Part shown: one piece after another, positions 43,458 to 51,870 of the stretch
How positions within the stretch are numbered: the stretch's first letter is position 1
Layout of the letters: each line of letters starts with the position of its first letter
Source of the DNA: CAYMCO01 sp964388955
GTDB taxonomy: Bacteria; Chloroflexota; Anaerolineae; Anaerolineales; E44-bin32
Assembly (NCBI GenBank): GCA_964388955.1
Contig: CAYMCO010000005.1
Location: forward strand, 62,001-126,000
DNA: 64,000 nt
Reading direction: 5' to 3'
The notes under the pieces: generated by a model
Databases searched by the model: none
What the model was told of the DNA's origin: nothing
The model's input: the letters and a program-made list of their open reading frames with translations, nothing else
Position numbers and translations under genes: made by a program

Positions 43458-45152
43458 TCAGTACTTCTGCCGCCGCCCATGTTCCTCATGCACAAAGAGC
43501 CAGCCCACGACCTCGCCAATGTCAAAGCTGTCCCTCGCCTGCCACCTTCTGGCCGTCCGATAGATTCTGTCATACCGAGAGCTGGAATCGGCCCTAAGCT
43601 GGCGCTCCACCTCGTTGGCCAGCTTCCGCAGCCGCCCCTGCCAGCGCGCCATATTCTCCGGCCGCAGATCGACCCACCCTAGGTCGGCGGAGGAGGATTT
43701 GATCACCGGGCCGCGCAGCAGATGTTCCCCATCGGCGAGAAGGATCGGTATCCCCACAGATATCATCTCCTGCCTTAATTCCGGGACGTCTCGAACGAGG
43801 CGGGTGAGCGCCCCCGACATCTCCCCAGGGCTGGGACGCGCCGCCTCGTAGATCGTCCCATACGCCACCTTGAGCAGATGTGCTTCGAACAGCAGCTTGG
43901 ACAGCCGCGGCGGACCCAGTATCTCAAAAGCCACCGACTCCACCCCGTGCTCCGCCTGGAGTTGATCCAGTCGGTGGATCGCCGCTGCCCGCAGATAAGC
44001 TGCTCGATAGCTGGGGCCCGTGGCGGTGGCGTCCATACCGGCGATCACGTCACGGCCCGTATTCCCCCCTGTGATCTCGGCGACCACATTCTCCGCGATC
44101 TCCTCCGGGGTAACAAAGGCCATCTGACCCAACGCGGTAATGGCGGCAAATTCGCTCGCCGAAAACATGCCATTTTCCCCCGTATCGATGTACACCGACT
44201 CCAGCACGCCGGCGACGCGCTCCCCACAGTCGGCGTGCGGCTCGAGCGTGGAGGGTGCGCTCATATCGTACGCTCGCTCCGGCGGGCAATCGTAGAGCGG
44301 GATCTCCCGGCCGCCGGTCCGGATCGGGCCATAGCCGATCTCCTTCCAGGCGATTGCCGCAGTGGGCTTCACTTCCTTCACGATCCGAGGCGCGTCCGGT
44401 GTGCGAGCCAAGAGCCAGATCAGCATCGTCTGCGATCCCGCAATGGCGGCCTTCGACAGGAGCATGCGAGACGGCCGCTCCTCGCCGTGGGTGTAGGGGA
44501 TATTGAAGCCCATGCCCCCGGTCCCACTCGTCCCGACCTTGACGTACGCCTGTGTGCCTGCCCGGCGAAGGGACTCGTACAGGATCTGCATATGGCGCAC
44601 CAACTGGGGAATATACAGGGAGGCCAGGGTATGGTCCACCTGCTCACGAAAGGAATCCGGCTCCGGTCCGCCAACTGAAACGCGCATCCGGCTGACGGCG
44701 CCAAAGACGTTTTGATAGGCTACGGCGGTGGCGGTGTTGACACAGTCGACCACGACATCCACCGGGCCGGTGGGCTCTTCCCCCCACAGCCCCATGACCA
44801 GTTGGTACAGCAAGGACGATTCCAGGATCTCGCCATCAAGCTCGTCAAAAGTGTCCGCGATCAACCGACCGCGCGTATCGGAGGCGGCCAACACGGCCGC
44901 GCGCGGGTGCATACCCTCCGGCGAGCTCTGCCATTCCGCACGCAGCAGCATATCCCCCCAGACTGGCACCAATTCGCACTGAGCAGATGGGAATTCCTCC
45001 CGCAGCGCCTCCACGCGGCTTTCAGACTCCCACCGCCGCAGAGATGCGATGATCAGCTTTCGGGGCCTGTGTGGCACCAGCCTGCGGCAGACGGCCGTAC
45101 CCACCAGGCCGTATCCCCCCAAGACGAGCACGCCTTTCGCCTCGATATTCAC
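43458..45152 (-). CDS. Large NAD(P)-binding Rossmann-fold protein of unknown function
   Basis: I do not recognise the exact family of this 564-residue protein. The N terminus GVLVLGGYGLVGTAVCRRL is a clear short-chain dehydrogenase/epimerase-type dinucleotide-binding motif (GGYGLVG), and DVVVDCVNTATAV, YVKVGTSGTGGMGFNIPYTH and MLLSKAAIAGSQTM occupy the positions where an SDR active site would be. The usual YXXXK is not evident. The C-terminal ~330 residues (from about 235) match nothing I know, but include GGNTGRDVIAGMDATATGPSYR and EILGPPRLSKLLFEAHLL. Start is a GTG at 45152 with TGAGGAGG seven bases upstream. It is cytoplasmic, with no signal or membrane segment. Confidence 0.72.
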   Translation of the reverse strand: MNIEAKGVLVLGGYGLVGTAVCRRLVPHRPRKLIIASLRRWESESRVEALREEFPSAQCELVPVWGDMLLRAEWQSSPEGMHPRAAVLAASDTRGRLIADTFDELDGEILESSLLYQLVMGLWGEEPTGPVDVVVDCVNTATAVAYQNVFGAVSRMRVSVGGPEPDSFREQVDHTLASLYIPQLVRHMQILYESLRRAGTQAYVKVGTSGTGGMGFNIPYTHGEERPSRMLLSKAAIAGSQTMLIWLLARTPDAPRIVKEVKPTAAIAWKEIGYGPIRTGGREIPLYDCPPERAYDMSAPSTLEPHADCGERVAGVLESVYIDTGENGMFSASEFAAITALGQMAFVTPEEIAENVVAEITGGNTGRDVIAGMDATATGPSYRAAYLRAAAIHRLDQLQAEHGVESVAFEILGPPRLSKLLFEAHLLKVAYGTIYEAARPSPGEMSGALTRLVRDVPELRQEMISVGIPILLADGEHLLRGPVIKSSSADLGWVDLRPENMARWQGRLRKLANEVERQLRADSSSRYDRIYRTARRWQARDSFDIGEVVGWLFVHEEHGRRQKY

Positions 45153-45212
45153 AGGCCAGCCTCCTCAGACGCCCTCTCGCGCCCCCTCTTCATCGACCGA
45201 TGGCGGTGATAC

Positions 45213-45240
45213 AAAAAGCGTGCGCCCTGACAGGGCGCAC
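45213..45240 (-). terminator. Intrinsic terminator of the holin-like gene
   Basis: GTGCGCCC pairs with GGGCGCAC around a 5-base loop. On the minus strand it is followed by GCTTTTTG. It begins 30 bases after the stop of the gene at 45270. Confidence 0.88.
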
Positions 45241-45269
45241 TTTGAAAGGACTTCCGCCACCGCCTCCCC

Positions 45270-45680
45270 CTACCGCCGCAGCTTGCGTCTCGGCTCCAAC
45301 TCATTTCGCAACAGCAGAGTGAGGGCAGCGCTGATCACGCCCACTACCAGACCACCCAAGAACGCGTTCCAGAACCAAGGCGGATCCAGCGTCCATCCGA
45401 TATCGAAAAAGTATTCGCCGATCCATCCCGTAAGCGCAAAGAGCAGCGCGTTGATCACCAAGGTGAAGAGGCCCAAAGTAAGCAGAATCAGCGGGCAGGT
45501 GAGCAATTTGAGGAGCGGGCGGATCAGGCTGTTGGCGACTCCGAATATGAGCGCCAGGATCAAGATCGCCCACCAACTGGTGCTTTCCGGGTGGATACCC
45601 TTGATCAATCCGGTGCCGACGGCCACGTATAGGGCGACCGCGTTGATGACCCATCGCAAGATCAGTCGCTGCATCTCCAT
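45270..45680 (-). CDS. Phage-holin superfamily IV membrane protein (YvlD-like)
   Basis: A 136-residue membrane protein with four hydrophobic helices (about 7-27, 35-53, 60-88, 105-125) and the family core FGVANSLIRPLLKLLTCPLILLTLGLF written across helices 2-3 (positions 46-72). This family (Phage_holin_4_2, YvlD in Bacillus) is normally chromosomal and has no proven lytic role; in Bacillus it sits in the yvl envelope-stress operon. Here it lies 45 bases behind a SHOCT-like protein, on the same strand, and ends at a strong terminator, so it closes an operon. Confidence 0.88.
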   Translation of the reverse strand: MEMQRLILRWVINAVALYVAVGTGLIKGIHPESTSWWAILILALIFGVANSLIRPLLKLLTCPLILLTLGLFTLVINALLFALTGWIGEYFFDIGWTLDPPWFWNAFLGGLVVGVISAALTLLLRNELEPRRKLRR

Positions 45681-45725
45681 CTTCCCCTTTGCAGAGCCCC
45701 TAGCAACTCGGCGGAATCATGTGGG

Positions 45726-46097
45726 TTATTCCAAATACACCTCAACGTGTTGGTCCTCCTCCTCGTCCTCGACATCCAGGATCTTGCCCTTGCGGCCCAT
45801 GCGGATGGCATCCGCAACCTCATCGTATTGCATTCCCTCCATGTCCGGCACAAAGCGGGCCCCAAGCTTCAAGCCCACGTCGATCAGACTAATGGGCAGA
45901 TTCACATTGACCACCGCCTTCCCCGACGCCCGGTCCGTCACCCGCACCCGCAGCCAACGGGGGGCATCCTCCCCCCGCGCCTCTCCCTGCCGGCCCTGAC
46001 GATTGACCGCTTGAATCAAGCGCGCCCCTTCCTCCGCGGTGATTTTCCCCTCATCGACCATCTTCAGGATCTTCAGTCGTTCTTCTGACTGTGCCAT
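45726..46097 (-). CDS. SHOCT-like/YvlB N-terminal-like small cytoplasmic protein
   Basis: A 123-residue protein. The first 35 residues (SEERLKILKMVDEGKITAEE, then GARLIQAV) form the two-helix SHOCT-like motif found at the ends of YvlB/LiaX and DUF2089 proteins. The middle (WLRVRVTDRASGKAVVNVNL, PISLIDVGLKLGARFVPD) is a beta-rich segment, and the tail is acidic (DVEDEEEDQHVEV). The ATG at 46097 has GGAGGTG five bases upstream; the frame opens slightly earlier at 46103. The same helical motif recurs in the proteins at 48880 and 50009, linking this operon to them. Likely an envelope-stress or regulatory adaptor; the exact role is unknown. Confidence 0.78.
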   Translation of the reverse strand: MAQSEERLKILKMVDEGKITAEEGARLIQAVNRQGRQGEARGEDAPRWLRVRVTDRASGKAVVNVNLPISLIDVGLKLGARFVPDMEGMQYDEVADAIRMGRKGKILDVEDEEEDQHVEVYLE

Positions 46098-46205
46098 CAA
46101 CACCTCCGCTCACGAGGGGGGCCTGGCCCCCTTGCCGGCCGCGGTACCGCAGCGGCTGCCTCCCCTTCACCGCCTTGCTTTGAATTCTCATGTCTACAGG
46201 CCCAA

Positions 46206-47549
46206 CTACTGGCCAGAGTCTGCGCCTTGGCGGGGCAACCCCGCCCTGGCGCCTGGTTTTCCGTCCGCCAATGCTTGTCGCCGGACGGGGGCGGCGTGCA
46301 ACATGATCCCCATCGCGATGCCCCCGAGTGCCATCACTCCTCCGCCCAGCAGGAATGTGCCCTGCAGCCCCAACTGATCTCCCAACCATCCGGCCGCAGC
46401 CATGGACGCCAACTGTGCAGTGGCCACCGCCATGTCAGCGACGGACTCCGCCCTGCCCAGCATGGCCTTTGGCACACCGCGCTGCATCAGGGTTTGCAGG
46501 CCTGCGTTGATAGGCGGCACCGTGAAGCCGATCAGAGGCATGACAGCCAGCGCGACCCAATAGGAGGGCGCCAAGCCAAATAGGGAGACGCTGAGGCCAT
46601 AGAGCACCAGGGATGTCGCCGACATCAGCCTCGGCGCGATGCGTTTCCCCCACGCCCCGATCAGCAGCCCGCTGATCAGCATGGCGCCACCCTCCACCGT
46701 CATGATGGCGCCCACACCCGTCGGGGAAGCGTGGAAAATGCGGCGCAGCGTCGGGACGAACAACACCTGAACAGCGCCATTGCCCAGCATGACCACGGCA
46801 AAGCCCAACGTGATGGCCTGCAGCAAGCGGCTGGCCAATGCATAGCGAACCCCTTCCACCAAATCGTCCCAAGTCGAACTGGGCCTGGTGTATTCCGGCA
46901 GCGCCCGAGTCATTAGGCCCGCTTCCATAGCAGCCGCTGTCTGCACCGTTCCCGGCGCCGCCGCTGTTTTGGCTCTGGTGACCACTCCAGCGATCCCCAC
47001 CAGCAACAAAGCCGAAGCGAAGAAGCTCGTCGCGTCGACAAGAAATGCGATGTCGCTCCCCAGGGTGCTCACCACCAGACCACCGAGGATGGGACCCGTC
47101 AGGCGTGCGATGGTGTATCCCAGTTCCATCCAGCCATTTGCCGACAACAGGTCATCCTCACTCACAAGCGAGGGCATGATGGCTGTGCGCGCCGGCACAA
47201 AGAACGCGCTGAAGGTTGAGAGCAAGAAGCCCAGGGCCGCGACCCAGGGCAGGTCCGCCCGCCCATTCAACAATACCAGAAAGGGAACCAGCAGGGCGCG
47301 CATGACATCTGACACCACCATCACCCATCGCCGGTCCCAGCGGTCCACCAGCGTGCCCGCAAAGAAGCCGAGAAGCAGTTGGGGAAGGGTGAACGCGATC
47401 AGCACCAACCCCAATGCTCGCGCCGACTCCCCCGGATCCGGGTAGAGATTGTCAATCGTCACCGCGAGGGCGATGAAGGTGAATGTGTCTCCGGCGCCCG
47501 AGATCAGCTGGGCGCTCCAGAGCAACATGAAATTACGGTTACGAAGCAC
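46206..47549 (-). CDS. MFS exporter (MFS_3/EntS-like drug or siderophore efflux family)
   Basis: A 447-residue transporter with 12 hydrophobic helices. The start LRNRNFMLLWSAQLISGAGD is typical of the MFS_3 group, and the motif-A loop between TM2 and TM3 reads AGTLVDRWDRRWVMVVSD. The middle loop carries a soluble stretch of about 35 residues (AKTAAAPGTVQTAAAMEAGL). Substrate not predictable. The start is a GTG at 47549 with AGAAGGGATAGGG upstream. The SHOCT-like gene follows after 108 bases and the holin-like gene after that, so the three may be co-transcribed. Confidence 0.88.
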   Translation of the reverse strand: MLRNRNFMLLWSAQLISGAGDTFTFIALAVTIDNLYPDPGESARALGLVLIAFTLPQLLLGFFAGTLVDRWDRRWVMVVSDVMRALLVPFLVLLNGRADLPWVAALGFLLSTFSAFFVPARTAIMPSLVSEDDLLSANGWMELGYTIARLTGPILGGLVVSTLGSDIAFLVDATSFFASALLLVGIAGVVTRAKTAAAPGTVQTAAAMEAGLMTRALPEYTRPSSTWDDLVEGVRYALASRLLQAITLGFAVVMLGNGAVQVLFVPTLRRIFHASPTGVGAIMTVEGGAMLISGLLIGAWGKRIAPRLMSATSLVLYGLSVSLFGLAPSYWVALAVMPLIGFTVPPINAGLQTLMQRGVPKAMLGRAESVADMAVATAQLASMAAAGWLGDQLGLQGTFLLGGGVMALGGIAMGIMLHAAPVRRQALADGKPGARAGLPRQGADSGQ

Positions 47550-47908
47550 GCCCTATCCCTTCTCTGAAAGGCCCTGTGCTCCAAAACCCACGCGTCGCCT
47601 TCTGACGGCTCCCCACCTGGAATCGCCCAGATCGCGAACGGCGCACATGAAGCTTCTTGATCAGATCCGGGCGGTCCAGGGAGAAGCACCAAGCAGGCCC
47701 TTCACCGGCCACCCGACCCATCGGCCTCCTGAGGCGACATTCAGTATTATGCATGAGGATAGAGGCAAATAAAAACCACAAGGCCCAGTCTATGCGAAGC
47801 CCAACTTCGCGCCAATCGGAACCGGCCACCAGCTACGTTCAACAAGGCCGCCCAGGTCCGGCGCCGGCCCTAGTCTCCCCCGGGCCGGGCCCCGCTTGAG
47901 CTGGACGC
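47550..47908. other. Intergenic region between MFS and GNAT genes
   Basis: 359 bases on a minus-strand run. The minus strand has a weak -10-like CATAAT near 47750 without a good -35. I see no gene, repeat or clear terminator. Confidence 0.4.
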
Positions 47909-48883
47909 TCATCTCCGGGCCCACAGTTGCCGACCCATCCAGGTCAGAGTACGCAGTGCTTGGAAGCCAAGGTCTGAAAGCGCCTCGATGGCTACCTCCG
48001 CCGGATAGTCGAGCACCACCCCGCCATCCCAAGAAAGCTCCTCCAACGCAAAGCCGATCATCGGCGCCTCCACCCTGCCGCGGACCCGAGGATCGGCGAT
48101 CAGAATGAACTTTCGCCTCGGGCCCCCCAATCCCGAATCGATGCTCAAGCTGGCAAGAAGCTCGCCGTCTTCCACCCAGAGCCAGTGCCGCCGGTCGATG
48201 CCGAAGAACCTCCCCATGGCGCGGGACCGGAACTCCCCAGCCCGCACCGGATACGGCCATTCCAGGCCTTCGGGGTGCAGCCGCCAGGCCAGGTCAAGCT
48301 GATCACGCCACTCCTCAGGCCTTGGGCCTCGTATTGGCAAACCAGAGGGGGGCGTTGGAGAAGGAGCATATCGTCTCCTCAACCATGTCGTCCGTGTGCA
48401 CAGCCGGCGGAACCCCATCTTGTCATACAGATGGGTAGCGGCATCGTTATCCCGCTTCACCTGCAACAACAACTCTCGCCCGCCCAACCTGCGGGCCAGG
48501 TCGATCGTAGCGCCCACCAACTCCGTCGCCACCCCTTCATTCTGGACCTCCGGCAGCACAGCCACGTTCGCCAACACCCAACGGCTTGGATGACCCACCA
48601 CCGCGAGTAGGCTGGCGTTTCCGACCACTCTGCCATTCTCTTCCCAGACGAATCCGCGCGGGTCCGCCGCAGGCGGGAGGAACAGTTTGCCAATCAGCCA
48701 GCCAAACCATCCCATGCGGCCAAAGGCCCGCATTTCCCGCACCATTCTCCGGCCGTCCTCACCTAGTTGATCCGCGAAGGCAGCCTCGATCACCGCCGCC
48801 ACCTCGCTCATATCCCGCCTCGGATCCACCGGTCGCAGCGTCGCACCTACTTTGGAGCCCTTTGAAACAAAGGCCGCCGTCAA
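47909..48883 (-). CDS. GNAT acetyltransferase, two GNAT-like domains
   Basis: A 324-residue protein. The N-terminal GNAT domain (about 15-168) has the acetyl-CoA loop in LANVAVLPEVQNEGVATELV and the C-terminal NDAATHLYDKMGFRRL. The second half (about 180-324) repeats GNAT-like strands (WLWVEDGELLASLSIDSG, VVLDYPAEVAIEALSDLGF) without a clear CoA loop, so it is probably a degenerate second domain. The start codon overlaps the stop of the DUF4097-like gene (ATGA), placing it as third gene of the DUF2089 operon. The acetyl acceptor is unknown. Confidence 0.85.
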   Translation of the reverse strand: MTAAFVSKGSKVGATLRPVDPRRDMSEVAAVIEAAFADQLGEDGRRMVREMRAFGRMGWFGWLIGKLFLPPAADPRGFVWEENGRVVGNASLLAVVGHPSRWVLANVAVLPEVQNEGVATELVGATIDLARRLGGRELLLQVKRDNDAATHLYDKMGFRRLCTRTTWLRRRYAPSPTPPSGLPIRGPRPEEWRDQLDLAWRLHPEGLEWPYPVRAGEFRSRAMGRFFGIDRRHWLWVEDGELLASLSIDSGLGGPRRKFILIADPRVRGRVEAPMIGFALEELSWDGGVVLDYPAEVAIEALSDLGFQALRTLTWMGRQLWARR

Positions 48884-49974
48884 CCTTCGCTCTCCAGGGC
48901 ATCCATTAACAGTTCGGCCTCCTCAAGGCTGATCCTCTTCTGTTCCAGCATGCGGAGGATCCTCAACCGCTCCTGTGACCTCCTGCCCTCCGGGTTGCCA
49001 ATTCCGAGCCAATTCGCTGCTCTTCCTCGGGCCGAACTCGGAGCCTCCTGCCGGCCCCGATGTTGCAGCGACCGGGAGACGGCCCGGCGCACTTGTTCCT
49101 CTATGCGCTCCGCGTCAAACTCAGGCGAATGATCCGCCTTTGCCCTCCATTTTGCCTCCAATCCGGCCATCTTTGATTGTATGCGGGCAGCCACCAATCC
49201 GGGTAGATCCTCGGCCTGCCCACCCAATCCATCCGCTTGCACGGTCACCCATAGATCCCCCCCTGCTCGCAGCCGAATAGAGCCTGCACCACCCCCAAGC
49301 ACTATGCTGGCGCCGCCCTCTGACGGTTCGGGGCCTGGCAGATTGGAGAGCCGCAGATCCCCCCCGGCCGTCAGCGTGAGGCGGGCATCCGCATGCGGAG
49401 GCAGACCGCAAGCCACATCCCCCCCCGCCTGCACATCGTCCTGCGCCTCCGCCCGGCCCGAGAGCTGCAGCTTCGCGCTGCCTCCCAGGCGCACTTCAAC
49501 ACTTCCCTGGACCTCGCGCAGCACGAGATCACCTCCCAGTTGGTCGATCGTCAAATTTCCTTCAAGGTGGGCGATGCGGGCGTCTCCACCACACGTCTTC
49601 ACCCAGCAGGAACCCGACAGGGCCCTCAGATCCAGGTCGCCGCCAACCCACTCTACTTCCACATCCGCATCACGTCGAAGACTGAGATCCCCGCCGACCG
49701 TACCAACAACGAGCCCCCCTTCCATCCCCGTCAACCGCGCATCGCCACCCACATGATCCACAACCACGCGGGCTGTCGCAGGCATGAATGCCAAACACCC
49801 CGAAGAGCTGGTGATCTGGAGGGCATCGCCTGCCCGGTTGACGGTCAGGCCGCCTCTCTGAGCAACCTGAATCTCCCCCACGTCCCCTCCCTGCCCATTC
49901 AACCGCAGGTCGCCTCCCACCGAGCGGAAATGCACCCGCACCTCCGCCCCGAGAACGTAACTCACTCTTTCCAT
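48880..49974 (-). CDS. DUF4097/YvlB-like adhesin-type protein with C-terminal SHOCT-like motif
   Basis: A 364-residue protein made largely of short repeats built on GGD: VGGDLRLNG, VGGDARLTG, VGGDLSLRR, VGGDLDLRA, CGGDARIAH and LGGDLVLRE, spaced about 22-24 residues. This predicts a right-handed beta-helix as in YvlB/LiaX-type proteins. Residues about 270-320 are a charged linker and the C-terminal 35 residues (ERLRILRMLEQKRISLEEAE) are the SHOCT-like helical pair. The ATG at 49974 has GGAGGGG seven bases upstream; the open frame runs on to 50070 into the DUF2089 gene but without homology. No signal peptide is present, so it is cytoplasmic despite its adhesin-like repeat. Confidence 0.82.
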   Translation of the reverse strand: MERVSYVLGAEVRVHFRSVGGDLRLNGQGGDVGEIQVAQRGGLTVNRAGDALQITSSSGCLAFMPATARVVVDHVGGDARLTGMEGGLVVGTVGGDLSLRRDADVEVEWVGGDLDLRALSGSCWVKTCGGDARIAHLEGNLTIDQLGGDLVLREVQGSVEVRLGGSAKLQLSGRAEAQDDVQAGGDVACGLPPHADARLTLTAGGDLRLSNLPGPEPSEGGASIVLGGGAGSIRLRAGGDLWVTVQADGLGGQAEDLPGLVAARIQSKMAGLEAKWRAKADHSPEFDAERIEEQVRRAVSRSLQHRGRQEAPSSARGRAANWLGIGNPEGRRSQERLRILRMLEQKRISLEEAELLMDALESEG

Positions 49975-50008
49975 CCAGGCCCCTCCAGCGAAATTGTGCC
50001 CTTGCCCA

Positions 50009-50383
50009 TCATTCCGTCTCCAGCAGCCGCATTGCTTCATCGGAGGTGATCTCACCACGCGCCAGGTCATCTAAGATGCGGTGGCGGGACTCCTCATCGA
50101 GGCCCGCCTCCTCAGGCCCCACCTCGTAGCCCATCTTGCGGATGATCGCCGTGAGACGGGACCGGAGCGTCGGATAGGACAGGCCCAACTCTTTCTCCAG
50201 ACGATTGAGCTTGCCTTCACAGCGCACAAAGGCCTCCACGAACGCGATCTGCTCACGAGACAGCTGTCCAAGCCGACCCTGATCGAAGTATCCCTCGATC
50301 GACGTGTCACATCTGCGGCACTGCAGCTTCCTTACCGTCAACTGGCCGCCGCAGACGGGGCATTCTGTGACCACTGGGTACAT
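50009..50383 (-). CDS. DUF2089 zinc-ribbon/HTH regulator
   Basis: A 124-residue putative transcription regulator. A zinc ribbon with CPVCGG and CRRCDTS (four Cys) is followed by an HTH-like segment (LSREQIAFVEAFVRCEGKLN, RLEKELGLSYPTLRSRL) and a C-terminal SHOCT-like helix pair (RHRILDDLARGEITSDEAMR). This matches DUF2089, whose genes commonly lie directly before YvlB-like genes. GAGGGAGCC precedes the ATG. It heads an operon with the DUF4097-like and GNAT genes. The AT-rich stretch upstream (50495-50580) is a candidate place for its own binding. Confidence 0.88.
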   Translation of the reverse strand: MYPVVTECPVCGGQLTVRKLQCRRCDTSIEGYFDQGRLGQLSREQIAFVEAFVRCEGKLNRLEKELGLSYPTLRSRLTAIIRKMGYEVGPEEAGLDEESRHRILDDLARGEITSDEAMRLLETE

Positions 50384-50685
50384 TTCGAGGCTCCCTCGAG
50401 CACGGGGGGACTGCTCCTTCCATCCAAGACGCTGATGGGCAGGCCCTCCCTCGCCTCCAACACAAACCCCGGACTCCCGCTCGGAGAGGGGTTATTCAAT
50501 GCACATATTAATATTATCAATATTCTGATGAATATTCCTATCCAATGTATGCCATTTCGCTAGGAAAAGTCAATATGATTTGGAACGATCCATCACCCCA
50601 ATCCCGGCTTCCGGCGGCCGACCTTCACCCCGTCGGGGATATTTGCTAGAATCGGGGCGCTCCATAACCAGAAGAGAGGTGCGGC
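50384..50685. other. Divergent regulatory region, DUF2089 operon and aminotransferase gene
   Basis: 302 bases. The DUF2089 side holds an AT-rich block at 50495-50580 that stands out from the surrounding GC-rich DNA, with three AATATT hexamers (50510-50515, 50519-50524, 50531-50536) and, further upstream, a minus-strand TTGACT (50568-50573) with a weak TACATT 18 bases away. The plus-strand side holds the aminotransferase promoter at 50644-50652. Confidence 0.6.
50644..50652 (+). promoter_or_regulatory. Extended -10 promoter of the class V aminotransferase gene
   Basis: TGCTAGAAT, with a weak -35 TTCACC at 50624-50629 (17-base spacer). The ATG is 34 bases downstream with AGAGAGG as ribosome binding site. 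Confidence 0.55.
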
Positions 50686-51777
50686 ATGGCCCATCTATTC
50701 ATCCCCGGTCCCACCGATGTCGACCCCGGAGTGCTCGCTGCCCAAGCCCAGCCCATGATCGGGCATCGCAGCGAGGCCTGCTACGCGCTGATCGCGCGCA
50801 TTCAAGCGAAACTGTGCCAAGTATTCAAGACCCAGGGACGAGTTTATATCACAGCCTCCTCTGGAACAGGGCTGCAGGAAGCCGCCGTGCGCAACTGCGT
50901 TGGCGAACGCTTGCTGGTCGCCGTGTGCGGCGCGTTCGGGGAGCGTTTCTTTCAGGTCGCTCAGGCCAACGGCGTGGCCGCGGATCGCGTGGATGCGGCC
51001 TGGGGCCAGCCCAACTTGCCCGATGAAGTCGCTGCAGCACTCTCGAAGCGGCGCTACGATGCAGTGGCGATCGTGCACAATGAGACCTCGACCGGCGTGG
51101 AGAATCCCGTGCGTGAGATCGCCGGCCGCGCCCGAGACGTCGATGATGGAATACTCATTTTGGTGGACGCCGTCTCCTCCGCGGCGGGGGCGAATATTGA
51201 GACCGATGGGTGGGGGCTGGATGTGGTGCTTACCTCATCCCAGAAATGCTTCGCTCTGCCGCCCGGCCTCGCCTTCGCTTCCGTGAGTGACCGGGCGCTG
51301 GAGCGGGCGCGGCGCATCAAGAGCCGCGGTTGGTATTTCGACTTTCTCAACTTGGAGAAGTACCTGGCGAGGCATGCCACCCCCGCCACACCTGCGATAT
51401 CCCTCCTGTTCGCCCTGGACAGGCAGTTGGACCGCATCCTGGAAGAAGGGCTGAGTGCTCGCTTCGAGCGCCACGCCCGTATGGCTGCCATGGTTCAGAA
51501 GTGGGCCGAGAGAGCGTTCGAGTTGTTTGCCGCCCCCGGATTCCGTTCCCGGACTGTGACCGCAATTCAAAACACCCGAGGTGTGGACGTTCAACTGCTC
51601 AATCGTTTCTTGGCGGAGCGGGACATGGTGATATCGAACGGGTATGGCCCGCTGAAGGACCAGACATTCCGCATCGCGCATATGGGCGAAACCCGTCCCA
51701 ATGATATCGCGGCCCTGCTGGCGCTGATCGACGAATTCGTGAGCACCCCCAACCATCGATCGGAGGCAGGTCATTGA
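50686..51777 (+). CDS. Class V aminotransferase (alanine-glyoxylate/serine-pyruvate type)
   Basis: A 363-residue PLP enzyme. The N terminus FIPGPTDVDPGVLAAQAQPM with GHRSEACYALIARIQ is the alanine-glyoxylate/serine-pyruvate signature; ASSGTGLQEAAVRN binds the cofactor phosphate, LILVDAVSSAAGANIETDGW holds the PLP-contacting aspartate, and K187 in TSSQKCFALPPG is the Schiff-base lysine. It could transaminate serine, alanine or phosphoserine; in bacteria lacking SerC this family can serve in serine synthesis. A D-3-phosphoglycerate dehydrogenase-like gene lies 11 kb downstream on the same strand, which is suggestive but not an operon link. Confidence 0.88.
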   Translation: MAHLFIPGPTDVDPGVLAAQAQPMIGHRSEACYALIARIQAKLCQVFKTQGRVYITASSGTGLQEAAVRNCVGERLLVAVCGAFGERFFQVAQANGVAADRVDAAWGQPNLPDEVAAALSKRRYDAVAIVHNETSTGVENPVREIAGRARDVDDGILILVDAVSSAAGANIETDGWGLDVVLTSSQKCFALPPGLAFASVSDRALERARRIKSRGWYFDFLNLEKYLARHATPATPAISLLFALDRQLDRILEEGLSARFERHARMAAMVQKWAERAFELFAAPGFRSRTVTAIQNTRGVDVQLLNRFLAERDMVISNGYGPLKDQTFRIAHMGETRPNDIAALLALIDEFVSTPNHRSEAGH

Positions 51778-51870
51778 TCGCGCCAGGCAAATGGCTCTGC
51801 ACATCCTGCAGCCCGGGCGGACCCAGAGAACCTCAATCGGCGTCGAGGGATCTGGGGTGACGGCGGCGCA

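Noticed and set aside
45270..45680. Prophage remnant because of the holin family name
   Set aside because: This holin superfamily is usually chromosomal (YvlD-like), and no other phage gene lies in the window.
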